Assembly (NCBI RefSeq): GCF_003814515.1
Contig: NZ_RKQJ01000001.1
Span: 558,001-622,000, forward strand
Length of the DNA: 64,000 bases
Direction of reading: 5' to 3'
From: Salinicoccus roseus
GTDB taxonomy: Bacteria > Bacillota > Bacilli > Staphylococcales > Salinicoccaceae
The notes under the pieces were generated by a model that did not search any database, was not told the DNA's origin, and worked only from the letters and a program-made list of their open reading frames with translations. The position numbers and the translations under genes were made by a program. This document shows, piece by piece, positions 43,405-53,683 of the stretch (the stretch's first letter is position 1; each line of letters opens with the position of its first letter).

Positions 43405-43890
43405 ATGAAGACGCATCTATATGATATAGAAGTTCATGATGACACCGGTACAAGGCTGCGTATGGAGGATTTTGCAGGCAAAGTCGTACTCATCGTCAAT
43501 ACGGCCAGCGAATGCAGCTTCCGCAACCAGCTTTCCGAACTTGAATTCCTCTATCAGAAATATAGGGACGAAGGGCTCGAGATACTCGTATTCCCTTCAG
43601 ATGATTTCATTAATTCCGAACCGCTTGATGCCCAAGCCGCCAAGACCCACTACCGCAATGAATACGGCGTGACGTTCCGGGTCATGGAAAAGGTGCAGGT
43701 CAAAGGGGACGGCATCCATCCCCTTTTCAAATATTTGACTGAGGGCAGAAGCGGTCTGTTCACCAATACAGTAAAATGGAATTTCACGAAGTTCCTCATT
43801 TCAAGGGAAGGCCGGATCGTAAACCGGTTTCCACCGCAGAAGTCACCCATGTCATTGGAAGAGGATGTAAAGAATGTCCTCAGAGGTTAA
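43405..43890 (+). CDS. glutathione/thioredoxin peroxidase family protein, variant active site
   Basis: A 161-residue thioredoxin-fold peroxidase. The peroxidatic Cys is in IVNTASECSFRNQ; Trp and Asn of the tetrad are in VKWNFTKFL. The usual catalytic Gln in the FPCNQF motif is changed: here FPSDDFINSEP, so Gln is Asp and the second Cys is Ser. This may lower activity or change mechanism. The frame opens at 43372 but MKTHLYDIEVHDD (43405) has AAAGGGG. Neighbouring position matches bsaA of Staphylococcus. Confidence 0.88.
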   Translation: MKTHLYDIEVHDDTGTRLRMEDFAGKVVLIVNTASECSFRNQLSELEFLYQKYRDEGLEILVFPSDDFINSEPLDAQAAKTHYRNEYGVTFRVMEKVQVKGDGIHPLFKYLTEGRSGLFTNTVKWNFTKFLISREGRIVNRFPPQKSPMSLEEDVKNVLRG

Positions 43891-43918
43891 AAAAGCATCC
43901 CACGGTGGGATGCTTTTT
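43890..43918. terminator. two-way terminator between the peroxidase gene and hfq
   Basis: A 13-bp perfect stem (43890-43902 with 43906-43918), A-run on the left and T-run on the right. Confidence 0.9.
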
Positions 43919-43919
43919 G

Positions 43920-44114
43920 CTATTTTGTGAATGTGCTGATGGCATGCTTATAGATCAGGTGGTTCTTGCCGCCGGAGTGGAGCTGGATGACGAATTTATC
44001 AAAATCGATGACGGTACCCCTCATCTGAAAACCGTTCACCAGAAATACGGTAACCTCGACTTCGGACTCCTTGAATTCGCTGAGAAACTTATCCTGTAGA
44101 TCGCCATTAGTCAT
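43920..44114 (-). CDS. hfq: Hfq, RNA chaperone
   Basis: A 64-residue Sm-like protein. Sm1 VFLVNGFQMRGTVIDFDKF and Sm2 HLIYKHAIST are intact; the C-terminal tail is very short, as in Gram-positives. The frame extends to 44159 but MTNGDLQDKF (ATG at 44114) has AAGGAG about 10 bases upstream. It overlaps the end of miaA by 8 bases. Confidence 0.95.
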   Translation of the reverse strand: MTNGDLQDKFLSEFKESEVEVTVFLVNGFQMRGTVIDFDKFVIQLHSGGKNHLIYKHAISTFTK

Positions 44115-45048
44115 TTTTCTTTCTCTCCTTCGCCTGTAGGAATTGATATATATCCTCAAATATTATATCTGTGTTCACTGAATCAAGGTCATACCATTTG
44201 ACGGGAAGCTGGTTTCTGAAGAAGGTCAGCTGCCGCTTTGCGTACTGCCTGGTATGCTGCTTGATGGATTCCTTCACATCATTGAGGGATGCCTCCCCTT
44301 CGAAGTAAGGGAGGAATTCCTTGTAGCCGATTGCTGCACCCGCTGTTTTCGACAATGAACGGTGTTGGAATAGATTCCTCACTTCATCCTCGAGGCCCAT
44401 CTCGAACATTTTATCGACACGTGCATCGATGTTGCTGTGTATCAGCTTCCTGTCACGCGTCAATCCTACTATAAATGTATCATATTTCATTTCATCTGTG
44501 TAGCCGGGCCCGATCCTGTTGCTGATCCTGTCACTCAGTTCATGCTTGACCAAGGCACGGATGACACGCTTGCGGTTATTCGCATGGATCTCCTCGGCAA
44601 GCTTCGGATCGATGGATTTGAGGCGGCTGTGGAGGATCGGCGTGCCCATCCTTTCAAACCGCTCCGTCAAAGCCCGCTTCTCCTCGTCGTCCTCATCATC
44701 AAACTCATAGCCATAGATCAGCGCCCGGATATAGTGGCCGGTGCCGCCCACGATGAACGGCACGCGGCCGTCCTCGTGGAATTCATCTATGATTTCGTCC
44801 ACATGCTTCTGGAACTGATGCACTGAAAATGTGGTATCCGGAGGCATGACGTCTATCATGTAGTGCTGCACACCATCCATTTCTTCATCCGTTATCTTTC
44901 CTGTACCGATATCCATCCCCTGGTACACCTGCATCGAATCACCACTGATGACCTCCAGGTTGAACCGCTTTGCGATTTCAACACCGAGCTGTGATTTTCC
45001 TATGGCGGTCGGACCTACGAGTATAAGCAGCTTCTTCTTTTCAGACAT
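44107..45048 (-). CDS. miaA: tRNA dimethylallyltransferase (i6A37)
   Basis: A 313-residue enzyme that adds the isopentenyl group to A37 of tRNAs reading U-starting codons. P-loop LVGPTAIGKSQLG, SGDSMQVYQGMDIGTGK and VGGTGHYIRALIYGYEF are the family motifs; TRQYAKRQLTFFRNQ lies near the end. It overlaps the upstream hydrolase by 8 bases and hfq downstream by 8. Confidence 0.96.
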   Translation of the reverse strand: MSEKKKLLILVGPTAIGKSQLGVEIAKRFNLEVISGDSMQVYQGMDIGTGKITDEEMDGVQHYMIDVMPPDTTFSVHQFQKHVDEIIDEFHEDGRVPFIVGGTGHYIRALIYGYEFDDEDDEEKRALTERFERMGTPILHSRLKSIDPKLAEEIHANNRKRVIRALVKHELSDRISNRIGPGYTDEMKYDTFIVGLTRDRKLIHSNIDARVDKMFEMGLEDEVRNLFQHRSLSKTAGAAIGYKEFLPYFEGEASLNDVKESIKQHTRQYAKRQLTFFRNQLPVKWYDLDSVNTDIIFEDIYQFLQAKERKKND

Positions 45049-45916
45049 GTCTCATCACCCATTCCAGTAATCTGTTATAGACCTGTTCACGATTCTTTTC
45101 AAACAGCACTTCATGGCGGCTCGTATCATAGAGCTGCACGGTCACTGAATCTGCATACCGGCGGTAGCGCCGCGCGAGCTTCCCTATATCTTTCCCCCTG
45201 TTGGAGAACGGATCCTCCCTGCCGCCGATCAGGAGTATGGGGCCCCCGGGGTCCAGCCGCTTCATGTTTCCATGCTTCGTGCTGATTCTGATGTGGCGGA
45301 CGATCTCGGACAGCGCCCGGTTGCTCATCAGGAATCCACAGTATGGATCCCCATTATATTGTTTGACGTTCGTGTCATCCGCGGACAGCCATCTGTTCTT
45401 CCGGCCCCCTTCGAAAGCTGCATCATAGCCCAGGAAGGCCAGCCTGTTGACGGTTTTGGACCGCATTTCTGGTGCGGCGCCCGCCACCATCCTCAGCAGT
45501 TTCGATGCGATACCGTCAAGGAGGCCATCCTTATTCCCTGTGCCGACGATGACGCCGCCATCATATACACCATATTCAAGGAGCCTCCTGGCTGCGATGG
45601 AACCCATGGAATGCCCGAGGATGAACTTCGGCAGGCCGCTGGGGATTACTGCCGACACCGCCAGGGCATCATCGATCAGCAGGTTGAAGTCGTCGAAGTG
45701 GCCTTTGTCTCCGGCACTCCTGCCATGACCGCGGTGGTCATGCATGACCACCATGCAGTCGTTCATCGCAAGCCATGTCATCATCTCGGTATAGCGCTCC
45801 TTATGCTCCGCCATGCCGTGAAGAAGCTGGATCGCACAGAGGGGTTTTTCAGGCGAGAAGACGGTCGCCTCTATCTCCCTGCCTCCATTGTATATCATCT
45901 GTTCGCTGATCTTCAT
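45041..45916 (-). CDS. alpha/beta hydrolase (monoacylglycerol lipase / lysophospholipase-like)
   Basis: A 291-residue serine hydrolase. The nucleophile elbow is LGHSMGSIAARR; the oxyanion region is LLHGMAEHKERY and DHRGHGRSAGDKGHF; the acid and His are in LLIGGREDPFSN and YDTSRHEVLFE. The same position between mutL and miaA is held by a lysophospholipase gene in staphylococci. Substrate not known. AGGGAGG precedes the ATG. Confidence 0.9.
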   Translation of the reverse strand: MKISEQMIYNGGREIEATVFSPEKPLCAIQLLHGMAEHKERYTEMMTWLAMNDCMVVMHDHRGHGRSAGDKGHFDDFNLLIDDALAVSAVIPSGLPKFILGHSMGSIAARRLLEYGVYDGGVIVGTGNKDGLLDGIASKLLRMVAGAAPEMRSKTVNRLAFLGYDAAFEGGRKNRWLSADDTNVKQYNGDPYCGFLMSNRALSEIVRHIRISTKHGNMKRLDPGGPILLIGGREDPFSNRGKDIGKLARRYRRYADSVTVQLYDTSRHEVLFEKNREQVYNRLLEWVMRHV

Positions 45917-45927
45917 CTTTTGCCTCC

Positions 45928-47787
45928 CTATTTCATGATGCGGTTGAACATGCGCTCGATTTCATAAGTGCTCATATGGATGATGACCGGCCGGCCGTGC
46001 GGACAGGTGTAGGGTGATCTGCAGGCTCTGAGGGATTCGAGCAGGGCTTCGATCTGCGGCCTGTCGAGATAATGATTGGCCTTGATCGACCGCTTGCAGC
46101 TCATCATGATCGCCATCTCCTCCTTGTACTGGTTGACGGAGAAGTCCTCCTTTGATGAAACGAAGTGGATCAGTTCCTCTATGTCGGCTTCCGGATTCCT
46201 TTCATCGATCCAATTCGGATAGCGTGTCACTGCGTACTGCCTGATTCCCGTCTTTTCAATTTCAAAGCCGAGGGAACGGAGCCGCTTCAACCTGTCATCT
46301 ATTGCTATTATATCATTCATCGGGAATTCGAATGTGTATGGGATGAGGAGCGGGATGCCATCTGTTTCCCCCTGGACGATGTTTTCCGAATAGTATTCGT
46401 ACTTGATCCGCTCCTGGGCGGCGTGCTGGTCCATCATATACATGCCGGTATCGTTCTGCAGGATGATGTAGGTGCCATGCAGCTGTCCGACGATTTCGAG
46501 ATAGGGCAGCTTTTCCCGCTCTTTCTCTCCCGGATGCGTATGCGGAACGCTCGACGGCGTATCCCGCCGTTTTGGCGGCGCGGACGATTCCGGCTTGCGG
46601 GCCTGCGTCTCCTTAAGTACTGTGCGCTCGGGTGCTACCCTGTAGTCAGATTTTGTGCTCTGGTCTTCCCGGGTTCTCGGCGCCTCCTGTACTGATGGTT
46701 CCGCTTGAGGCGGTGCCGCCCGCTCTGCAGTGAAGTCCAGCGCTTCCTGGGTGGGCCTCTCCTGCCGCCGCGGCTTCTCCTTTGAGACATCCGGAATCAG
46801 CATCTCGTCCTTAATGTGACTGCTGACCGCCGACTCGAGCAGTTTGTTCAGCTCACGCTCCTTTGAGAAGCGCACTTCTATCTTCGAAGGATGGACATTC
46901 ACATCGACAAGTTTCGGATCCATTTTGATGTCGATGACGACGATGGGATACTTGTCCTTCGGCAGCAGTGTATGGTAGGCATTCACGATGGACTGTGACA
47001 GCATGAAATTCTTTATGAACCTGCGGTTGACGGAAATGTTGAGATAGTTCCTGTTGCTGCGGTTGATCTCCGGCCGGATGGCATAGCCGCGGATGTCAAA
47101 GTCGGCATCATGTGCCTCGATTTCTACCGCATGGCGGGCGACATTCAGGCCGTAAATGTCACTGATGACCTCCTTGAGGTTGCCATTGCCCTTCGTCATG
47201 ATCTTCTCCTGGCCGTCCAGGACGAGCCGGAAGCTGATGCCGGGGTTCGCCAGTGCCATGCGCTGGATGATGTCGATGATCTTGCCGCTTTCCGTACGCA
47301 TGGAACGCATGTACTTCAGCCGGGCCGGTGTGTTGAAGAAGAGGTCCGTTATGGTGATGTCCGTCCCCTGCCGCTCCTTGCCTGGAATCTGCTCGACCAG
47401 ATTTCCGCCTTCGAAGCGGATGAATACCGGATTCCCAGCAGTGTGCTTCGTCTCAACCGTGACTTTCGCCACGGCGCCGATGCTGGCGAGCGCTTCCCCG
47501 CGAAAGCCGAGGGAGCGGATCTGGAAGAGGTCATAGTCGGTATCGATCTTGCTAGTCGCATGCCGCTGGAACAGGAGCGGTCCATCCGTATGATGGATGC
47601 CGTCCCCGTTGTCGACGATGCGGATCTGCTTCATCCCCGATTCCTCTATGAACACTTCCACCTGTGTCGCATGGGCATCGATGGAGTTTTCGGCCAACTC
47701 CTTGACGACGGAGCTTGGACGCTCTACCACTTCGCCTGCGGCTATCTTGTTCTGTATCGCACTGTCCAGTACTTTGATCGGACTCAT
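45928..47787 (-). CDS. mutL: MutL, mismatch-repair endonuclease
   Basis: A 619-residue GHKL ATPase. KIAAGEVVERPSSVVKELAENS and DNGDGI are the ATP site, LGFRGEALASI the lid; the C-terminal nuclease motif MMDQHAAQERIKYE (DQHA-x2-E-x4-E) is intact, so it cuts DNA itself. Residues 350-430 are a disordered linker. The frame starts at 47805 but the ATG at 47787 (MSPIKVLDSAIQ) follows the mutS stop codon by four bases. Confidence 0.96.
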   Translation of the reverse strand: MSPIKVLDSAIQNKIAAGEVVERPSSVVKELAENSIDAHATQVEVFIEESGMKQIRIVDNGDGIHHTDGPLLFQRHATSKIDTDYDLFQIRSLGFRGEALASIGAVAKVTVETKHTAGNPVFIRFEGGNLVEQIPGKERQGTDITITDLFFNTPARLKYMRSMRTESGKIIDIIQRMALANPGISFRLVLDGQEKIMTKGNGNLKEVISDIYGLNVARHAVEIEAHDADFDIRGYAIRPEINRSNRNYLNISVNRRFIKNFMLSQSIVNAYHTLLPKDKYPIVVIDIKMDPKLVDVNVHPSKIEVRFSKERELNKLLESAVSSHIKDEMLIPDVSKEKPRRQERPTQEALDFTAERAAPPQAEPSVQEAPRTREDQSTKSDYRVAPERTVLKETQARKPESSAPPKRRDTPSSVPHTHPGEKEREKLPYLEIVGQLHGTYIILQNDTGMYMMDQHAAQERIKYEYYSENIVQGETDGIPLLIPYTFEFPMNDIIAIDDRLKRLRSLGFEIEKTGIRQYAVTRYPNWIDERNPEADIEELIHFVSSKEDFSVNQYKEEMAIMMSCKRSIKANHYLDRPQIEALLESLRACRSPYTCPHGRPVIIHMSTYEIERMFNRIMK

Positions 47788-47791
47788 ATCA

Positions 47792-50311
47792 TCACTCGCC
47801 TTCAAGCTCGTTTTTTAGTTCCTGCAGCTTCATCATCGCATCAAGCGGCGTCATCTGGTTGATGTCGAGCGACTTCAGCTGGTCGATGACCGGATGGGCT
47901 TCAAATGCCTCTGTATCATCAAGGGGAAGTGAAAGCTGTTCGCTGCCGGTCACCCGTCCGTCCTGTTCGAATGTCTTCAGGAGGTCATTCGCCCGGGTGG
48001 TGACTTCATCCGGCAGTTCGGCAAGCTTCGCCACATGGATGCCGTAGCTCCGCTCCACAGGGCCCGGCTTCACTTTGTGCAGGAAAATCAATTTGCCGTC
48101 GTACTCCGTCGCCTTCACATGCACATTCTTCAGATGGTCGAGCTCGGTGCTGAGCCGGGTCATTTCATGGTAGTGGGTGGAGAACAGCGTCTTCGCCCCG
48201 ATATGATGGTGAATGTATTCAAGCATCGCCTGGGCCAGGGACATGCCGTCATAGGTCGAGGTGCCCCGTCCAATTTCATCGAAGATGAGGAGGCTGTTCT
48301 CCGTCGCATTCTGGAGGGCATCATTCGCCTCCATCATTTCAATCATGAAGGTCGATTTCCCGCTGGCCAGGTCATCACTCGCCCCGATGCGGGTGAATAT
48401 CTGGTCGAATATCGGCAGCACTGCCGCTTCCGCCGGGACATACATGCCCATCTGGGCCATGATGCTGATGATGGCAACCTGACGCATATAGGTACTCTTG
48501 CCGGACATGTTCGGTCCTGTGATCAGATAGATGAATGTATCCTGGTCCATGTCGAGGGAGTTCGGTACATATGTGTTCTCCCCGATCACCTTCTCCACCA
48601 CAGGATGGCGTCCTTCAGTGATCGACAGTTCATCTTCGCTGAACTCGGGGCGTACAAGACGATATTCATTTGCCACCGTCGCAAACGATACGAGGCAGTC
48701 CAATGTGCTGATGATGTCCGCTGTCGTCTGCAGCCGCGGGATGAACTGCTCCATATGTTCACGGAGCGCGACGAACAGCTCGTACTCGAGTATGACACTC
48801 TCATCCTGCGCACTGAGCAGCTTCGACTCCATCTCCTTGAGTTCCGGTGTGATGAAGCGTTCTGCGTTCGTCAGCGTCTGCTTGCGCTGGTAGTCGAACT
48901 TTTCGGCATCGAAATTCACCGCGTTGCCTTTGGAAATTTCGATGTAGTAGCCGAACACCTTGTTGAATCCGACCTTCAGGTTCTTGATGCCGGTACGCTC
49001 CCTTTCGCGTTCGATGTAGTCATTGAGCCACACCCTGCCGTTGTTTGAGATGTACCGGTATTCATCGAGCCTGCTGCTGTAGCCCTCCCTGAAGATGCCG
49101 CCCTCGCGGATGGTCTTCGGCGGAGAATCATCGAGGCTGTCCGCAAGCAGCCCGTGGACATCATCAAGAATGTCGAAGGCCCGGAACAACGGCGTACCGA
49201 GCAGCCCGATCCGTTCGAGCATTTCCGCGATGGCCGGAAGTCCCCTTAGGGAATCCCTCAGCTGTACAAAGTCCTTTGCATCGATGTTGCCGAAACTCAG
49301 CCGGCCGACGAGCCGCTCGATGTCAAATACATTGTTGAGCAGGCTGCGCATGTCCTCACGCTCGATGAAGTGGTCGAGGAGGACAGCCACGGCCTCATGG
49401 CGCTCTTCTATCGCCGTCCGGCGGAGCAGCGGGCGCTCGATCCATTTCCTCAGCTTACGCTTGCCCATCGGGGTCTCCGTACGGTTGAGGTACCAGAACA
49501 GGGAACCCTTCGTCTTTTTCGTCTGCAGGCTCTCTAGCAGCTCCAGATTGGAGAGTGCCGCATAGTTCAGTTGCATCGTCTCCTTGATGCGGTGCTTCTC
49601 CACGGTCCTGAAATGCTTCAGGTCCTTCATGTTGTGGGCGCGGATATATCCCACGAGCAGATCGAGCGTCTTCTGCTCTCCTTCCGTGATCCCCTCCCCG
49701 TATTCGAGCGGGAAATGCGTCTCATTCGAAAAGGGGGTGGTCACCGGCGGATCGGAATAGAGCTCTGACATCAGGCCTTCGATGTCCGCTTCGACCACGA
49801 CTTCCCTTGGACGGATCCGGTCGATTTCGCTCTTCAGCACATCGCGGTCACCGGTCGAAAATGCAAATATCTCCCCGGTCGAAATATCCGAATAGGCGGC
49901 GGTGAAGAGCTCTGATTCTTCATCCAGCGCAAGGATATAGTTGCTCCTGCCGTCATCCATGCCGAAGTCGTCGATCAGCGTACCCGGCGTGATGATGCGC
50001 ACCACTTCCCGCTTCACCATGCCCTTCGTCTTTTTCGGATCTTCCATCTGCTCGCAGATGGCAACCTTGTATCCCTGGTCGATCAGCCGCTCGATATAGC
50101 CTTTCGCAGAATGGTACGGCACGCCGCACATCGGTATGGGATCCTTCTTCTTGTCCCGTGATGTCAAGGTGATTTCAAGCACCTTGCTCGCTGTAATCGC
50201 ATCATCGTAGAACAGCTCGTAGAAATCACCCAGTCTATAGAAGAGCAGCACACCAGGGTGCTCCTCCTTGATATTCAGATATTGTTGCATCATCGGTGTT
50301 ACTGTAGCCAT
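47792..50311 (-). CDS. mutS: MutS, mismatch recognition ATPase
   Basis: An 839-residue MutS. The mismatch-binding F-x-E is in [12 protein letters not shown]; Walker [15 protein letters not shown], Walker [18 protein letters not shown], and [11 protein letters not shown] complete the ATPase. A C-terminal SLPLDD-type clamp-binding motif (EQLSLPLDD) is present. GGAAGTG precedes the ATG. Joined to mutL. Confidence 0.97.
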   Translation of the reverse strand: MATVTPMMQQYLNIKEEHPGVLLFYRLGDFYELFYDDAITASKVLEITLTSRDKKKDPIPMCGVPYHSAKGYIERLIDQGYKVAICEQMEDPKKTKGMVKREVVRIITPGTLIDDFGMDDGRSNYILALDEESELFTAAYSDISTGEIFAFSTGDRDVLKSEIDRIRPREVVVEADIEGLMSELYSDPPVTTPFSNETHFPLEYGEGITEGEQKTLDLLVGYIRAHNMKDLKHFRTVEKHRIKETMQLNYAALSNLELLESLQTKKTKGSLFWYLNRTETPMGKRKLRKWIERPLLRRTAIEERHEAVAVLLDHFIEREDMRSLLNNVFDIERLVGRLSFGNIDAKDFVQLRDSLRGLPAIAEMLERIGLLGTPLFRAFDILDDVHGLLADSLDDSPPKTIREGGIFREGYSSRLDEYRYISNNGRVWLNDYIERERERTGIKNLKVGFNKVFGYYIEISKGNAVNFDAEKFDYQRKQTLTNAERFITPELKEMESKLLSAQDESVILEYELFVALREHMEQFIPRLQTTADIISTLDCLVSFATVANEYRLVRPEFSEDELSITEGRHPVVEKVIGENTYVPNSLDMDQDTFIYLITGPNMSGKSTYMRQVAIISIMAQMGMYVPAEAAVLPIFDQIFTRIGASDDLASGKSTFMIEMMEANDALQNATENSLLIFDEIGRGTSTYDGMSLAQAMLEYIHHHIGAKTLFSTHYHEMTRLSTELDHLKNVHVKATEYDGKLIFLHKVKPGPVERSYGIHVAKLAELPDEVTTRANDLLKTFEQDGRVTGSEQLSLPLDDTEAFEAHPVIDQLKSLDINQMTPLDAMMKLQELKNELEGE

Positions 50312-50360
50312 CTAAACACTTCCATTACTAAAATATATCTGCATTATATCATGCACCCCT

Positions 50361-50846
50361 TCAAATGTTGAACTGCTTTAGGATCCCTTTTTCCTCCAGC
50401 TGCCTGAGCAGGAACCATGAGACCGCCGAACCGATCATCGTACTGACGAGAAATGCCGGCGCCAGCACCCAGAAGAAATCCCTGTCCAGGCCGAGCACCA
50501 TGATCAGCGGAAACGTTGTGAGCGAACCGATTATGCCCGTCCCTATCACTTCCCCGACGGCGGAGAGTCCAATCTTTCTGAATCTCCTGTACAGTATGAA
50601 TGCAAGGAGCGCCCCGATCATGCTGCCGGGATAGGCGAATGGGGAGCCCGTTCCCATCATGATCCGTATCGTGGATGACAGGAATGCCTGAACGATGGCC
50701 CAGGGACCTGTAAATACCACCGAAAGGACATTGATGAGATGCTGTACGGGTGCTGCCCTGATGGGCCCTATGGGGATGATGATGAACATGCTGAGCACGA
50801 CGTTGAGCGCAACAAGCACACTAGTGATGGTCATTTTCCTGGTCAT
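50361..50846 (-). CDS. thiW: ThiW, thiamine-precursor ECF substrate-binding protein
   Basis: A 161-residue membrane protein with five to six helices, typical of ThiW: VLSMFIIIPIGPIRAAPVQHLINVL and GPWAIVQAFLSSTIRIMMGTGS. ThiW is predicted to bind the thiazole precursor and to use a shared ECF energising module. It lies between ricA and mutS but has its own terminator-flanked start with AAGGAGGGG. No TPP riboswitch is visible directly upstream. Confidence 0.85.
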   Translation of the reverse strand: MTRKMTITSVLVALNVVLSMFIIIPIGPIRAAPVQHLINVLSVVFTGPWAIVQAFLSSTIRIMMGTGSPFAYPGSMIGALLAFILYRRFRKIGLSAVGEVIGTGIIGSLTTFPLIMVLGLDRDFFWVLAPAFLVSTMIGSAVSWFLLRQLEEKGILKQFNI

Positions 50847-50863
50847 TCCAATACCCCTCCTTC

Positions 50864-50904
50864 AAAAAAAGGGCCACGCATCCCTATACGGATGCGCAGC
50901 CCTT
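50864..50904 (-). terminator. terminator after ricA
   Basis: AAGGG...CCCTT outer and GCATCC/GGATGC inner stems (50869-50904), minus-strand tail TTTTTTTG; placed between ricA and thiW. Confidence 0.85.
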
Positions 50905-50915
50905 ATATTTGATAT

Positions 50916-51341
50916 TTATTTATCTTCCTGGTTCGGCATGTTCCTCATTGCCGCGCCGGTTTCCCCCTGGAGCAGATCTCCGCCCGTGGACGTGATGATG
51001 TCGTTCGTCACCGTCTGGCTGATGGCATGGGAGACCATCTGGAGCAGTTCGTTGACCTGACCCTGGGATTCCTTGAACTGGTTGACGATCGGCATTTCGT
51101 CGAGTTCCGCCTCGACTTTCTTTATCTTCTCTTCCGTCATCTGATAGGCGCGTTCCTTGCCGTAGTTCTGGAAGTTGACCGCCTGCTTCTGCAGACTTTT
51201 CAGGCTTGCCATCTTTTCCCTGACATCCTTGTTTTCATGAATCTTGGCTTCGGCCTTCTTGAAGAAGTCCACCTGTTCCGTCTGGGCGATCATGTTGCCG
51301 AGTTCTTTCGCTTCTTTCACAATATCATCTTTCGTATACAT
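50916..51341 (-). CDS. ricA: RicA (YmcA), Y-complex subunit for RNase Y
   Basis: A 141-residue helical protein of the YlbF/YmcA family (IVKEAKELGNMIAQTEQVDFFKKAE, MASLKSLQKQAVNFQNYGK). In Bacillus it joins RicF and RicT in a complex that directs RNase Y to mRNAs; rny is in this same window. AAAGGTGG precedes the ATG. RicF and RicT are encoded elsewhere. Confidence 0.88.
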   Translation of the reverse strand: MYTKDDIVKEAKELGNMIAQTEQVDFFKKAEAKIHENKDVREKMASLKSLQKQAVNFQNYGKERAYQMTEEKIKKVEAELDEMPIVNQFKESQGQVNELLQMVSHAISQTVTNDIITSTGGDLLQGETGAAMRNMPNQEDK

Positions 51342-51489
51342 TGTACTGCCACCTTTTCCCTATTTTAAAACCATCCACCGGATGATCCATTGCATTTTAT
51401 CCATTATCCGCAATCTGATCCGATTGCTCAAATCTCCTATCAGTATATATGTTTTTCTCCCATATTTCAAAACTATTCGACCCCGGATT

Positions 51490-52281
51490 TCATCTCGCAT
51501 CTACAGTGTCAAATGGGCTGAACCACTCCCCAAGGAAAGCGGAAAGGATGACACCGAGTACGATGAGCAGGACGAAGTGGAGATCATGGATGGAATAGGT
51601 GGTGCGGTGGTAGTAGGTCCTCGGTCCGTCGTCAAAGCCTTTCGATTCCATGGCGACCCCAAGGCGCCAGGCACGTCTGATGCTCTGACTGAGGAGTGTG
51701 ACAATCGCTGATATGAAGCCTTTCAGTCCAGTAATGTACTTGCGGTGGATCAGCGCCCGCCTCACTTTGCGCGCCCGTCTGAGTGCCATGTATTCACCGG
51801 CAATGATCGGGACCATACGGACTGCAGCCATGAACGAATAGGCATATTTCGGCTTCAGCCTCCCCTGCTGCATCAGACTGTAGAAGACATCGGTAATCCG
51901 CGTCGTGAAGACGATGAGTGCACCGAAGAAGGAGAGTGTGATGCCGCGCATCATGATGTGGATGCCGCGTACAGCACTTTCTTCGGTGACATGGATGATG
52001 CCGAACCGGAAGATCGTCGTCGTCCCCTCGCCGTAGAAGATCATATACAGGCTTGAAATGAAGCCGAAAAACAGGATGGCGCCCGTCAGGAGTCCAATAT
52101 AGATGTACTTCACACCACTCAGCAGGAGAAGCAGAATGAACATGATGACCGCCAGATGGAAAAGGTGATTCGGGTCATGGATGAGGATGACGGTCAAGAA
52201 AAGCGCGACGGCCACAAGGATCTTGACGAGGGGATTGACCCGGTCGGCGAATGTGATGTACCGCTTCACCGCTTCAGACAT
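51490..52281 (-). CDS. ykoC: YkoC, ECF transmembrane (T) component
   Basis: A 263-residue EcfT protein with five to six helices. The coupling helix Ala-Arg-x motifs are in LRRARKVRRALIHRK and SQSIRRAWRLGVAMESKGF. It starts at ATG 52281 within the end of the ATPase gene (8-base overlap), after GGGGGGAGG. It is the T component of the YkoEDC transporter. Confidence 0.9.
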   Translation of the reverse strand: MSEAVKRYITFADRVNPLVKILVAVALFLTVILIHDPNHLFHLAVIMFILLLLLSGVKYIYIGLLTGAILFFGFISSLYMIFYGEGTTTIFRFGIIHVTEESAVRGIHIMMRGITLSFFGALIVFTTRITDVFYSLMQQGRLKPKYAYSFMAAVRMVPIIAGEYMALRRARKVRRALIHRKYITGLKGFISAIVTLLSQSIRRAWRLGVAMESKGFDDGPRTYYHRTTYSIHDLHFVLLIVLGVILSAFLGEWFSPFDTVDAR

Positions 52282-53683
52282 ATACCTCCCCCCTTTCCAC
52301 AAGTCGGCCGTCCTCAATATTGAGGCGTCTCGAGGGGTAACGCTTCATGATCTCCGCATCGTGGGTGATCATGATGACGCTCGTCCCCCGCTTCACCATT
52401 TCGTGGATCATCGTGAGCAGATTGAAGGCATGCCGCTGATCCAGACCGAAAGTCGGTTCATCGAAAATGAGGATTTCCGGCACCCCGCCTGCTGCCGTTG
52501 CTACACTCAGACGACGCTTCTGGCCGGTGGATATTTCGAGCGGATGCAGATGCGCCACATGCGAAAGTCCGAAGCGTTCGAGCAGTGCGCCGGTCTCCCG
52601 GCGTGCCGTCCTGTCATCATGGTGCATCTCCAGGTTGATGAATACTTCATCGAACACACGGTTCGTAATGAACTGGAGTTCCGGATTCTGGAAGACCGGA
52701 TAGACCCTGCCGCCGAGATGGCGCGTCCGTCCGATCCGACCGCCTCCGAAAAGCACCTTCCCTCCCGAAGGGATGAGTTTCATCAGTGCAAGCAGCAGGC
52801 TCGACTTGCCCGTTCCATTATCCCCTTCAAGTGTAATCCACTCGCCTTTTCCGATCCTCAGGCTGTCTACCGTCAGAAGGTGCCTGCCCCCTCTCTTGAT
52901 GGAGAGGTTTTTTGCTTCCATCAATGTGCTGGATTGCGGTGCAATTTTCGGAAGGTGCGGGGCCTCATCCCAAGAACGTGGATGCCACACGCCATATTGG
53001 TCGAGCAGTCGGCGATGCACCTCCAGCATCTCCTCAGGGGGTGCGGAACATGCGATCCCACCGGCGTCATCCATCAGTATCACCCGGTCGACCCTGTGCC
53101 ATAGTGCTTCGACACGATGTTCGATGATGACGACGGTCAGCTCATCCCACATGGCCCTGACGGTATCCCAGAGATGGGCCGCCGATCTGCCGTCCAGCAT
53201 GCTTGTCGGCTCATCGAGGAACAGCGTGTCCGCCTGCTGGAGCAGTGCCGAGGCGATGGCGAGCTTCTGCTTCATTCCCCCGGAGAGTGTCTGTATGGCA
53301 CGCTCCGGCGCCACATCAAGTCCGACCATGTCGAGCGCCTTCATGAACAGGGGCTTCATCTCTTCCTTTGGCACCTGCCTGTTCTCAAGGACAAAGGCGA
53401 GTTCCTCAGCAACCGTCGGCATCGTGAACTGGGAATCCGGGTCCTGGAAGACGTACGCACTGGATTTGGGCAGTTCAAGTCTATCGGCCTTCATCGGTAT
53501 CGTGATCGTATCCGGTATGAGGCCCCCGAGCACATTGAGCAGCGTGCTCTTGCCGGAGCCGCTCGGTCCGACGATGAGGACCTTCTCACCTTTCCCTATC
53601 TTCAGGTCGAGGCCGGTGAAGAGGGGTGATTCCGATTCCGGGAACTTCAGACGCAGCTTTTCCACTTCTATGCACATGGTCAA
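52274..53683 (-). CDS. ykoD: YkoD, double ATPase (A) component of ECF transporter
   Basis: A 469-residue protein of two fused ABC ATPase domains. First: GPSGSGKST, QTLSGGMKQKLAIASAL, LFLDEPTSMLD. Second: GDNGTGKSS, ISTGQKRRLSVA, LIFDEPTFGLD. Fused A components are typical of the YkoEDC thiamine-precursor system. Its start overlaps the end of ykoE by 4 bases. Confidence 0.92.
   Translation of the reverse strand: MTMCIEVEKLRLKFPESESPLFTGLDLKIGKGEKVLIVGPSGSGKSTLLNVLGGLIPDTITIPMKADRLELPKSSAYVFQDPDSQFTMPTVAEELAFVLENRQVPKEEMKPLFMKALDMVGLDVAPERAIQTLSGGMKQKLAIASALLQQADTLFLDEPTSMLDGRSAAHLWDTVRAMWDELTVVIIEHRVEALWHRVDRVILMDDAGGIACSAPPEEMLEVHRRLLDQYGVWHPRSWDEAPHLPKIAPQSSTLMEAKNLSIKRGGRHLLTVDSLRIGKGEWITLEGDNGTGKSSLLLALMKLIPSGGKVLFGGGRIGRTRHLGGRVYPVFQNPELQFITNRVFDEVFINLEMHHDDRTARRETGALLERFGLSHVAHLHPLEISTGQKRRLSVATAAGGVPEILIFDEPTFGLDQRHAFNLLTMIHEMVKRGTSVIMITHDAEIMKRYPSRRLNIEDGRLVERGEVYV

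Noticed and set aside
48035-49048. 337-codon plus-strand frame
   Set aside because: Antisense to mutS, His/Arg-rich, no start signals.
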